The notes under the pieces are model-generated. The model searched no databases, had not been told where the DNA came from, and worked only from the letters and a program-made list of their open reading frames with translations. 64,000 bases of DNA from Chrysopilus asiliformis (taxonomy: Eukaryota; Arthropoda; Insecta; Diptera; Rhagionidae): NCBI GenBank assembly GCA_964034945.1, contig OZ035963.1:64918682-64982681 (forward strand), written 5' to 3'. This document shows, piece after piece, positions 47,901-57,106 of this stretch (position 1 is its first letter; each line of letters opens with the position of its first letter). The position numbers and the translations under genes were made by a program.

Positions 47901-49900
47901 GAAACATTTTCAAAAAATCTTTTTATAGTAAATGAATATTTTTATGAAATATTTTCAAACGTGCGACATCCGATTTTTATTCAAAATCTCAAATGTGCAG
48001 ACCTTTTCCTTGTTTCTGTATAAGAAAGTAAAATTGTGAGCGTTAGAATCGCTTTTCTTCTTTAAATCATCGGCGAAATGCCGGCTGTTCACTACACGCG
48101 GCCAACGACCTGTGTTGCCTAATTATAAAAAACCGACTAACGAAAAAATAAAAGTAAAAGAAGCCAAGAGAAAACCAAATAAATACGCGTTGAAGCGGTT
48201 GCTGGGAGAAGGGATTGGCCCCCTCTCCCCTGGGCAAATTGAGAAACTACCCTGGAACTCGTCCCAGTCCAAATCAAAATGGAAATCCCGATCCCAACCG
48301 CACTTCAATTTCACCAAATGCGAGAGACAAGTTGCAAGCTGATTAAGCGGAATACACTTCAGAACTCGCGATTCGAGGACTGGCGGGTAGATGTTGGTGA
48401 TGAAAGGTTTCTTCGATTAGCGAAATGTAAATAGAAACTCGTTCTTCAAATGGCCACGTGGAAATTCTTACTTTACAGAATATTGTCTCTACCCCCCACC
48501 CTCTGTCACCCACTGGCACTTTGGCGTTTAGCCGACATTTCTATCGCAAATGAGACGTGCTTCTTCTTACTTTTCTTTGTTTCCCTTTATTTTCTTTTCT
48601 TATTTTGTTGTCTCTGCAATGTGTGGCATCTTAAAAATTGTTTACTCGGGGCTGGTGTCCATTAAACTACTATTTGACCTCAACTTCATGTCTGCCTCCT
48701 GCCGCCCTGGAATTTGCACAATCTTGAACGCATCTGTAGAGGCTCTGGATGGATGGGTTGATGTTTACCAAAAGTTCGTTTTTTTTCTTGTTTTTCAACC
48801 AGTTTTCCTTTTATTTTAAGATACATTCTCGATAAACACGTGAATTTCCGAATTTCGGCGACCCGTCATTCTCCATTCACTTTTTTTAAGTATGGATGAT
48901 GAAATCACAAGTGTTTGTTGCGTTTTGTTAGAGGGTTTCAAAGTTTTTTCAAGAAAAAAAAAGGATTTCAAAGAAACAGAGACGTTCAAACTAGATGGCG
49001 GTTTTAGAATATCCCTTGAATGATTTTTTTTGCTGCAAAATTCAGAAGATGTGTCGGTATATTTCTGGCTAGAGAGCCTGGATTCTAGAGAGTGGCCAAT
49101 CAGACATCCTGCTAAGGTGAAAAATGATCGCGAAAACTCTGAAAATCACATTTTTGAAAATCACAAAAACCCGGTGAAAATCCCGTACTAATAGCCTAAT
49201 ATATTCGATAGGCCCTCAGGTAAAATAATAGTGTGGCAGCGAAAAAGAAAATTATTACGAAACCACAATTGCAGGAGGTCAACTCCTACTCTATTCACAA
49301 AAAAAAAATCAAAAGTTTGTGACTAATTTACAAATCCCTAGAACCTGCAATGATTGCATCCTACAGGCACCGAAATCTTCCTTAACGGTTGAGCATTGCT
49401 TAATTTTATATGCCTAGCATGCAACAATTCAACGCGTGAGTATTTTATTTTAACGATTCGTGATTATCAGTGATTATCGACGGGAATGAGTCACAATTTC
49501 TTATTAAAAATTAAAAGAATGTAAGAGAAATTGTCAGACACGGTCGGCTTGGATTATTTCGCATAAGTATGTAAGTCTCATAATTGCAATTCGCAATGTT
49601 GCAGCGTCTTGGCTGCAAATGATCGTGAAGATAAAGTTCAGGTGGTATCTTGGAGGTATCCATGCAAGTCTTCAGAATTACGGTTCGCCTTCCAGCAATT
49701 TAACTGTCTGTAAATGCAGTTTATTCATGTTTTTATACAGTTTGTAATATGGCAATAATGACCTCATTTTCAAGTGAAATGGACAACTGAGTTGAGGTTA
49801 TGTTAAGCCCAACTCAGACTGACGATTGCGATTACGATTGTGATTACGATTTAGCTTCCTCGACCAATGAGAACAAAGCTTTCATGATTTATTTTATTTT
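44965..49900. other. Gene-free region with short repeats
   Basis: No exon is supported over nearly 5 kb. It holds a family B fragment at 46285-46385, a family A terminus at 46204, and the tandem GGAGTCGGAGT array at 46460-46580. Two blocks of higher complexity stand out: 45060-46090, and 46840-47540. In the latter, minus-strand frames begin at 47326 (MSCGHVRRRCSSLAERRT) and 47172, and a CAG|GTATGG donor is present near 47003. A small unrecognised gene there cannot be excluded, but I could not join the frames. Confidence 0.35.
46460..46580 (+). repeat. 30-bp tandem repeat (GGAGTCGGAGTCGAATATTC)
   Basis: Two full copies of a 30-bp unit (TTTCAGGAGTCGGAGTCGAA plus TATTCTAAAG) are flanked by partial copies and by GGAGTCGGAGT sub-units. 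Confidence 0.8.
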
Positions 49901-49904
49901 ATCC

Positions 49905-50260
49905 TTTTTAGTCATTTCGTGATTGATTAGTATGACTAAAAATCCAAAAAGAAAAGGATGATCATATTATCTTTTATCCTTACACAATTCTTAATGGCAA
50001 AATCTGATTCAGCGACCCCAAAAACCCCCAGATGCGATTTTTTTCTGGAAAATTTTAGGAGAAGGATATACACGTTATCCTTACAGGACCTTCCGTTAAA
50101 CTTTCAAGGACGAAGTAGTGAAAATATTGAATTGTCATCGAACTTACGTATGTGTGCAAAAATTTCAAGTCAATCGGATGAGTGGAAGTTGGTCAAAATT
50201 GGATTGTAAGATTTTAATCTGACAAACAGACAGACAAACATACACGAAGCAAGCTTTTAA
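49905..50260 (-). mobile_element. Family B copy (inverted)
   Basis: Read in reverse it contains the CTGT tract, TTTTGACCAACTTCCACTCA, GAAATTTTTGCACACATACG, CACTACTTCGTCCTTG, GGAAGGTCCTGTAAGGATAA, and ends at the TTAGTATGACTAAAAATCC segment near 49925-49945 that also closes the copies at 41935 and 57015. Confidence 0.7.
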
Positions 50261-50847
50261 AAACACGGTCGTTTCAAATTTCTTACCAAAAATTACCCCA
50301 AAATGTATCCCTAATTCTTTTTTGTGTTTAGAAAAAAAAATCTTAGTAATAACTCTTGGGAATCATTTCCAAGGTCCTTGAACTCGGAAAACCGCTTAAT
50401 TTGTGGGAAAAGTTGAAAATGATGTAGTTTTAAATCAACCAAAATGCTAGGGAATGTGATTTTAGGGACATATAATGAGAAACGAGTACTAATTCTCTTC
50501 AGCTAGCGTTATTTATAATGGAATAAAATGGTTTTATAATCATCAGTTTTTATTGCTATTGCCGATTATGTGAATTTCCACGGTTTCGACATCGTATTGG
50601 GAGTGTACGACAGCAACGGATTAAGTTTAATTGCGAATTAACCGAAATCATTTTCAAAACGAGCTGATGGCGTTCTTGGATTTGCGAAAGATTTCTATTT
50701 TTGGGTTTTATCTGCAAAGAGGATTTTCCACTCATTTATGCTATGCTGAGTTTATTCAGTGTTCCAGCAACATAAGCACATGCTGGCAATCTTCTATGTC
50801 CCAATATAAAATATAGAATTGTACATAGATAGGGTGACCATATATTT

Positions 50848-51190
50848 ACTTTCTTATACGTAGTATAAGTAGAATCCCGATATGCTGTATTTCGAGGGAC
50901 CCACGGATAAATACGAATTATCGGGAGATTCCAATTAGCGGGATTACGAATTATCGAGGGTAAGAAATGAAGAAAATACATATTAACGGCAGTTTCATCT
51001 GAAAATACGGCGACCTCAAAGGCAAAAATAAATACGAATTATCCAAGGGACCGAAATGCAGTGATTTTTTTTACAAATTATCGCGATTTTTTCAAGGGAC
51101 CCGCAAATTCATATGAGCCGCCATTTTGGTTACTTCCGGTTAACGGATTTCTACCAAAAGTTGATAGGATTGTCTCATGGCAAAAGAATT
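50848..51190. repeat. Composite of family A end, pogo-like remnant and family A fragment
   Basis: ACTTTCTTATACGTAGTATA at 50848 is the family A hairpin end. From 50875 to about 51105 phrases such as ACGAATTATCGGGAGATTCC, AATTAGCGGGATTACGAATT and ATTATCCAAGGGACCGAAAT repeat; these resemble the interior of pogo-type MITEs. At 51110-51180 a family A piece (GAGCCGCCATTTTGGTTACT, GGTTAACGGATTTC) follows. No coding sequence is present. Confidence 0.45.
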
Positions 51191-51277
51191 TCAATTTATG
51201 TCTACCGAAACGAGAGTTAAGAATTAAAATTCCGCCCCAATGTATGCAAAAGTAAACGAAAATTTGATTTTGCCAAC

Positions 51278-51283
51278 TTTATT
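51278..51283 (-). terminator. Polyadenylation signal of the 110-residue protein gene
   Basis: AATAAA on the minus strand, about 25 bp beyond the stop codon at 51308-51310. Confidence 0.6.
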
Positions 51284-51307
51284 TCATCAACACAAAAAAA
51301 AAATTTA

Positions 51308-51735
51308 TTAATTGGGTTGATTTTGTCCTCTGGTTGAAATTCCCTCCATTTCTAAGTCGTTCTCAATCAAGTCGACAAAGATATCTAGATATGCGAGTTT
51401 TTCCTCAATGGACCGAAAGCCTAATGCTATTTCAGAGATTTTAACTGCAAATAAGAAATTTGAGTATATTTTAGAAACATTCAAAGAAAATATCATCTGA
51501 AATAAAATTCTGTCAAATATTATATGAGGAAATGCTTACCTAAATTATCCTTGTTTGTTGATAGCATATTTTCTGCGTCCAGGTTCTCTTTTGTGTTTTC
51601 GTTCAATATTTCTTGAGAATTATTTGAATCAATTATTGAATTTTCCTGATTTTCAGTTGTCCTGCTTTCCATTTCAACAGAATTATCCGCAATACGAGAT
51701 TCTTCGTGCAAAATGTGGTCGCCTACGTCCGCCAT
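51308..51735 (-). CDS. Small acidic, probably coiled-coil protein of unknown family
   Basis: Two exons, 51735-51540 and 51444-51308, with a 95-bp GT-AG intron (donor GGTAAGC, acceptor TTGCAG, phase 1). Together they encode 110 residues. The N-terminal ~65 residues are acidic and Asn/Glu/Ser-rich, hence probably disordered. Residues ~66-98 (VKISEIALGFRSIEEKLAYL onward through DIFVDLIENDLEM) have regular hydrophobic spacing that suggests one amphipathic helix or coiled coil. The ATG at 51735 has a strong context (AAAGATGG); an in-frame ATG 14 codons earlier (51777) is weaker. Correct splice sites, a nearby AATAAA and a preserved frame argue that the gene is real. I do not recognise it. Small coiled-coil subunits of complexes such as BLOC-1 or BORC look similar in size and composition, but that is only a suggestion. 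Confidence 0.7.
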
Positions 51736-51959
51736 CTTTGAACTTCGAACTGTTGAATTGAAGTTTCCAGATTGCATGGCCTATTGCGGGTTGCCATATT
51801 CAAAAAAGTTAAATTTTTAAAATGTGGAAAAATCTAGTGCTAATTTACGGCAAATTAAAAAATTAAAAACAATTTTTTGTGAAAAAGCTTTTAAAAAAAA
51901 TCACTAAAAAAGGAAAAAGATATTTTTTTGGGCGCTGTGTGTTGAGAAATAAAAGAGAG

Positions 51960-52105
51960 ACGTTCCGAAAATATTGTATTGTCATTAGACTTACGTATAT
52001 GTGCAAAATTTTAAGTCAATCGGGCGAGTGGAAGTGGGTCAAAATTGAATCTGACAAATAGACAGGCAAATAAACAGCCAGACATGAAGACAAGCCAAAT
52101 AAAAG
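51960..52105. mobile_element. Family B fragment (left part)
   Basis: TATTGTCATTAGACTTACG, TGTGCAAAATTTTAAGTCAA, GTGGAAGTGGGTCAAAATTG and GACAAATAGACAGGC mark the inverse of the family B left end, next to a family D copy at 51885-51960. Confidence 0.6.
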
Positions 52106-52109
52106 CATT

Positions 52110-52920
52110 TAAAAAATGTAAATGTGCAAAAAACAAAAAGAAAAACGATTTTTTTTCAGTTTTTTAAAAATTTCAAAAAAAGAAATTGTTTTTAATTCAT
52201 TTTACATAAACTTCGCGAGATATTTTGCGAATTTTCCCCGATTTTAATTGCAAGACCTTATATTTCGGCTGCGCAATAGACAACTAAGATTTCCATTTCG
52301 AAACGAGGAAAACTTGAATGGAAAACTCATGTACTTGCTTTATTAAAGTTTTATTACTTTTAAGTGGAAAATGTTCAAGCACATAAACGGAAAACGAGAA
52401 TGGAAATTGACTTCCCAAATAACAATTTATAAAATTATCGACAAAATCAAGGTGGAAATTTCTCAAATTTTCTATTTTCTATTGTCAAAAGCCAGAATCA
52501 TCAATATTTAAATCAATTTATTGATTGACTGTTTTGTATTATTGTATCTATTTACGTATTTGTCAATAAAATAAATTAGAACACAATTTACTCTTTGGTT
52601 TACATTAATTTCAGGTTAAAAATGGAAATGTAATTACAAAAGATGGAATAAGTTTTTCTTTTATTTTAACCTAAATGTCAAGGATTCGTTATTAGTAGAG
52701 TTTGGATTTATGTTATTAAATTTTTAATTTTTTTTTTGAAAAAAGCTTTTTTTTAGAAAAAAATGTACTAAAAAGGAAAAAAATAAGTGCTCGGTATCAG
52801 AAAAAAAGCGAGATAAATATTACCACAAATTGACAGTAACGCAAAAAAAAAAAAAAAACAAATTAAAATATTCGAAAAAATAAAAGATCTAAAAACAATG
52901 AGAAAATAAATATTAACACC
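52110..52920. other. Gene-free stretch
   Basis: AT-rich unique sequence with a family D copy at 52735-52825. No exon or structured RNA is apparent. Confidence 0.4.
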
Positions 52921-52923
52921 TAA

Positions 52924-53340
52924 AGCCTAGTACGCAGTTCGAGTAAAATGAAATTTCCTATACAAATTTAACACTGAGCTTAAATTTAACCTCAGAAATT
53001 TTACCAAGCGGTACGCAGTTCGCTGGTAAAATTATGTGAAAAACTCATGTTGCAATTTTGCCTACACTAGATGGCGTAGAAAGTCTCCACTTGATTTTAG
53101 CAGCATTTTAACTGTTCGGTACATTAAATTCGAGGTAAAAATTTGACAGATGAAAATAATAGAGGTTCTGTTTCCAGTTTTCTTAACGAGTGTGGTTTTT
53201 TAATTTATATACACAAAAATCAGAAACTTCTTGCTCGGCTGTCAATGTTTTTTCTCCACAAACAGTTTTTACTTCGGTTTTAATGTGCCAATTTGGAGAC
53301 CGCGTTAAAATTTCATTTTACTCGAACTGCGTACTAGGCT
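52924..53340. mobile_element. 417-bp MITE with ~33-bp inverted ends and TAA target duplication
   Basis: The left end AGCCTAGTACGCAGTTCG, continuing AGTAAAATGAAATTT, is matched exactly in inverse at 53308-53340. TAA flanks both ends (52921-52923, 53341-53343). The GTACGCAGTTCG motif recurs inside at about 53012. TAA duplication and 3-bp target preference suggest PIF/Harbinger. It is non-coding. The near identity of the two ends implies a recent insertion. Confidence 0.85.
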
Positions 53341-53344
53341 TAAT

Positions 53345-54270
53345 TCATATGTAAAAAGGTAAAAAGCTGTCTTTTCTGTAATTGAAAATTAAATTTAAAC
53401 AAATTATCATGAAAAATAAAAGAAGGATCTCCTAAAGATTTCCAATATGTTTTATTTATTTACAAGAGTTGTTAGTTTTACATTTTTGAGGTATTACATT
53501 ATGTGTCAGAAGAGAAGAACCGCGTTTTTTTTGCAAAGTAGAAAATATATTTGCATGAGCCTTTATGCCACCAGAAGGCTACGACACAGTCATTGATTCA
53601 TTTTAGTGTTGCTTGAAACCGATAGTTTTTAATATTCCTCAAAATTCCCAACATTCTCAAATTGCACGCAATTAGAAATAACAAATTACGCAATAAATTA
53701 GGACTTGAATTAAGTTCATTATAATCGATCTAAAAATAACAAAACCTGAAAAAGAAGAAAAAATCCCTTCCGAATCCTGACATGATGGCGCCGAATTTCC
53801 CTTGAACAAAACTAACATCCATGACTCAATTTATCTTTTTGTGTTTCGTATATCTTTTGTGATGTTCTGATAAGCGAAATTTGATACGAAATTATAGAAC
53901 GAAAGTTCCAAACAACTTCCTCCATTCATAGACAAAATAGACGGAAATCTACTTCCTCACCCCATTTTCCTTGAGACATATTTTGTTACATTCCCATTCC
54001 CAAAAATTACTCCGCGGTGAGGTCAGAATGGGAAATGTCGAAAAACAGAAGACAAGTGGTGTTTCAACCCCGCCGCACGTCTCCAAATGTCCCCCTCTAA
54101 TTTCCCAGAAAATCCTTTCATTTTTCCGGCACTTTCAAACAGTATAACAGTGTGTTAATGCGCAGCACATGGCGGCCGCCAATATTGTTTACCGATCATT
54201 CCCGGTAGAGGGCGAATATGGGGTGGCACAAAATGTCTAGGCAACCGTTATGTCCTTGGCAACCCTAGAG
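53345..54270. other. Intergenic stretch upstream of MKS1
   Basis: No exon is supported. The last 250 bp becomes GC-richer (ATGGCGGCCGCCAATATTG at about 54170, CCGGTAGAGGGCG), consistent with a promoter-proximal region for the plus-strand transcript that starts near 54.3 kb. Confidence 0.4.
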
Positions 54271-54280
54271 TACCAAACAA

Positions 54281-54325
54281 ATAATAAAAGTGAATGGGTA
54301 AACTTGAGTGTCGGATTCAGTTTCA
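54281..54325 (+). promoter_or_regulatory. Possible core promoter for the MKS1 transcript
   Basis: ATAATAAAAG at 54281-54290 and an arthropod-type initiator TTCAGTTT around A54319 are spaced as a TATA box and initiator. No downstream promoter element is evident. The leader that would follow carries a six-codon upstream frame at 54417-54437 (MRIMFK then stop) and then the signal-peptide ORF described below. Confidence 0.25.
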
Positions 54326-54455
54326 CATTGAGGCGTTATTCGAATTTAGTTTGGTGCGAGAGGCGTTCAGGAGGTGGCAGAAAGTCGTGACAGGTTTCGC
54401 AGTAACCGTTCGTGAGATGCGAATAATGTTTAAGTGACAGTTTTCTACGAAACGA

Positions 54456-54770
54456 ATGCTCATCCGGTTTGATAATTGCCAGATTTTCGGCGCTATTTTC
54501 GTCTTGTGTTTGTTAGTCGGAATCGTGACAGCGCAGTGGCAGGAGGAGGTGACTGTTCACTGCAGTGAAAATGTGGAAACGCTTCGAAAAGCGGACAGCG
54601 ATTTACAGGACCAAAAGTCAAATCAACAATCTTCGGCTAGCTGTGAAACTAAAGACGATAAATTCTTTGATAAAAGTTCCGATTTTCGACAGGACTCTAG
54701 GGGAATCCGATCCAGAGGCAGATGTTGCGGGACGAAGCGCTGGACGACATGTGACTTCTATGACAGATGA
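54456..54770 (+). CDS. Overlapping ORF with a signal peptide (uORF or exon of another gene)
   Basis: This 104-codon frame starts 115 bp before the MKS1 ATG and runs 200 bp into the MKS1 coding region in a different frame. Its first 27 residues (MLIRFDNCQIFGAIFVLCLL, then VGIVTA before QWQEE) have a basic N-region, a hydrophobic core and a plausible cleavage after Ala, so it looks like a true secretory signal. From residue ~40 the sequence is the shifted shadow of MKS1 and is unlikely to be functional. It could be a long upstream ORF that represses MKS1, or exon 1 of a secreted protein that splices out before or within the overlap (GAG|GTGACT at 54549-54550 is a weak donor candidate). No continuation exon was found to 60.5 kb. 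The start context (ACGAATGC) is mediocre. Confidence 0.3.
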   Translation: MLIRFDNCQIFGAIFVLCLLVGIVTAQWQEEVTVHCSENVETLRKADSDLQDQKSNQQSSASCETKDDKFFDKSSDFRQDSRGIRSRGRCCGTKRWTTCDFYDR

Positions 54771-56196
54771 GGACCCCGTTGAGATTGTAACAATCGGTTG
54801 GCAAGAGAAAATCCTTAGTCGCTATGAAATCGAATACTACCGGGACTTGGAAAACTGCGCTACGGATGTCCAAAAAGAATATCATCGTCGGATTCTGGCA
54901 GAAGACGTCGGCGAGACATCAATGACGGCAAGTCACAGAATTTTCACTTATGTCGCGGATGATAATTTTGCATTGAACGAAATTCTAGTGGACGATCGCT
55001 ATGAATCCCGTCAGAATTCCAGACGATTTCATCGAAATCCCACAGGAACCACCGCCGCAGAAGTTATGTACATTTTTGCAGACCTAAATCCCGATAGCCT
55101 TCTCTGCTGCCTCAAGTGGTATGCATCAGATGGGGTGCTTATTGTTTATCCGGATTTTAATGAATTCCAAGTCAATCCTTACCACTTGGAAATCGATACC
55201 GATTTTCGACACCTGTACACCTACGCGGTCGAAAATATCTCCAATTCTGGTGAACTCAAGTTTTGTGATGTAATTCCTGGAGAGGGTGATACCGATATGA
55301 ACGGAGATGGCGCTGATGTAGGCGGATCCGGATCTGGCAATGCTGGTGCGCAAACCATCAGAAATTACGGTGAACTTATCGATCTGGTGCCAAGGACTAC
55401 GAAGTTTGAGGAGGACCTGGGCGCGGTTTTTGAAATGCCACCGAAACGTTGCACGCGAGTTCTGCTTCTCGTTGAACTGCTAGATGGCGTTGGCTTTGAA
55501 TACGACAACATCCATGTTCGCTATAGAATAATGCTGCCCGAGCATGTAACCCTGGAGAGCGTCGATGGAAAGGAACTGCATGAAGAACAGCAGCAACGCG
55601 GACCCCCTGCTGAGGATGAATTCGATCCTGGCGGTGGTGGTGGGGGTGACTTTGCCCACAACTTCTTTGCCGGTAGCACCCACACCTCCTCACGACGTGA
55701 TGAAAAATGGAACTTCGGCCACTGCCTCCAATTATGCCTAATTTACGACGATTCCTGCGACTTGGTTAGTCCTTTGCGAATTTTCTTCGATGTAATTTCA
55801 ATCGATTTGTGGGACCGCGAGCGGACTGAGGGTTTCGCAAGCGTCCAAATTGACTTGAATAACAGCAGTTCAATGGAGATAAGGAGCTTAACTTGTTTTC
55901 GCATCAATTACGGATTCTGGGAAAGGGTCGAACGATTCTTTATTGGCGGCCGAAGAAAGTTCGATTTCCATGACTTCGATGTCGGTTGTGATGGTTTTTT
56001 GAATCGCTACCAGACCGATACCATCTCAACGGGGACTTTGAATTTGAAATGGAGCAAAGTTATGCAAAATAATCCAGATTTGTATGGTGAATGCATTACA
56101 AAGGCTGGGCGAACCAAAGGGATGACTCTTGGAGATATCATTAAAGCTTATCAATTGGCTAGGAGACGTCTAGAGGCCACCACTAAGTCAAATTGA
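54571..56196 (+). CDS. MKS1: MKS1 homologue, B9-domain ciliary transition-zone protein
   Basis: A single uninterrupted frame of 541 residues. The opening RTAIYRTKSQINNLRLAVKL and the segment EIVTIGWQEKILSRYEIEYY (~71-90) match the MKS1 N-terminus. SHRIFTYVADDN (~121-132), TAAEVMYIFADLNPDSL (~161-177) and a C2-like B9 domain from ~290 to ~465 follow, with FEYDNIHVRYRIMLPEH (~309-325), FFDVISIDLWDRERTEGF (~405-422) and ERFFIGGRRKF (~454-464). The tail GDIIKAYQLARRRLEA is the family's usual C-terminus. The length is close to that of vertebrate MKS1. A Gly/Glu-rich insertion (~335-360) lies inside the B9 domain. In cilia, MKS1 works with B9D1 and B9D2 in the transition-zone gate at the basal body. 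I chose the ATG at 54571 because it leaves a leader of family length; codons upstream in frame are only GTG AAA. The lack of introns is unusual for this gene and may mean a retrocopy or intron loss. Confidence 0.9.
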   Translation: MWKRFEKRTAIYRTKSQINNLRLAVKLKTINSLIKVPIFDRTLGESDPEADVAGRSAGRHVTSMTDEDPVEIVTIGWQEKILSRYEIEYYRDLENCATDVQKEYHRRILAEDVGETSMTASHRIFTYVADDNFALNEILVDDRYESRQNSRRFHRNPTGTTAAEVMYIFADLNPDSLLCCLKWYASDGVLIVYPDFNEFQVNPYHLEIDTDFRHLYTYAVENISNSGELKFCDVIPGEGDTDMNGDGADVGGSGSGNAGAQTIRNYGELIDLVPRTTKFEEDLGAVFEMPPKRCTRVLLLVELLDGVGFEYDNIHVRYRIMLPEHVTLESVDGKELHEEQQQRGPPAEDEFDPGGGGGGDFAHNFFAGSTHTSSRRDEKWNFGHCLQLCLIYDDSCDLVSPLRIFFDVISIDLWDRERTEGFASVQIDLNNSSSMEIRSLTCFRINYGFWERVERFFIGGRRKFDFHDFDVGCDGFLNRYQTDTISTGTLNLKWSKVMQNNPDLYGECITKAGRTKGMTLGDIIKAYQLARRRLEATTKSN

Positions 56197-56249
56197 TTTT
56201 CTGTGTTTTTTAAAAGTAGTACCTACTGTTGTTACTTCTGTCTTGTTGA

Positions 56250-56255
56250 AATAAA
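56250..56255 (+). terminator. Polyadenylation signal of MKS1
   Basis: AATAAA 53 bp after the stop codon, followed by a T/G-rich stretch (TGATTGTTTTC). Confidence 0.7.
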
Positions 56256-56389
56256 TTATTCTAAAATGATTGTTTTCAATTATTTACCTGTTTTTATTCT
56301 TGATGAAATTTATAGGATACTTTGAATTTATTTTTTACACTGTTCGCAATGTCATAGGTTTTACCGCAACATGATAAACTTGAGAATTT

Positions 56390-57015
56390 TTTAAAAGCTT
56401 TTATGTAGCTTGCCTTCCTATCTGCCTGTCGGTTTGTCGGTCTGTCTGGGTCAAATTTTGCTATCTAATTTTGACCCACTTCCACGCAATTGATTGATTC
56501 GAAATTTTGTACACATACGTACGGTATATCATAATACAATATTTTCACTACTTCGTCCTGGCAAGGATAAGGGGAGGTCCAGTAAGGATAACGTGATTAT
56601 CCTTTTCCTCAAATTTTGGGGCAAAAGATCCCATCTTATGATTTTTGGGGTCGCTGAATTAGGTTCTGACGTCAAGAAGTCTGTAAGGACAACGGAAGGT
56701 CCTGCAAGGATAATGTGAATATCTTTTTCCGCAAAGTTTCCGGGAAAAATCTCATCCGGGGTCGCTGAATCAGATTCTGACGACAAGAAGTCTGTATGGA
56801 CAATGGAGGGCCCTGTAAGGATAATGTGAATATCTTTTTCCGCAAAGTTTCCGGAGGAAATCTCATCCGTGGGTTTTTGGGGTCGGCGAATCCGATTCTG
56901 GAGTCCAAAAGTCCGTAAGAATATCTCAAAAGCACGGATATATATTCAAAGACTGAAAAGTATAAACAAGCGTGGTGAAAAGCAGGCGTCATTTTGGATT
57001 TTTAGTTACACTAAT
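56390..57015 (+). mobile_element. Family B, most complete copy
   Basis: Order of parts: AAAAGCTTTTATGTAGCTTG, CTGCCTGTCGGTTTGTCGG tract, TTTTGACCCACTTCCACG, GAAATTTTGTACACATACGT, CACTACTTCGTCCTGGCAAG. Then come three ~110-bp units, each with AAGGTCCTGCAAGGATAATG, TTTTTCCGCAAAGTTTCCGG and TCTCATCCGGGGTCGCTGAA. The right end is GGCGTCATTTTGGATTTTTAGTT at about 56984-57006. No transposase and no obvious target duplication were found. It begins ~135 bp past the MKS1 polyadenylation signal. Confidence 0.7.
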
Positions 57016-57106
57016 CAAATACAAAATAACTAAAGAGGATTAAATAAAAGAGGAAATACAATACATTTTTCTGGCGCGGGTTTCATAATTTTTTCAGTGC
57101 ATTTTT

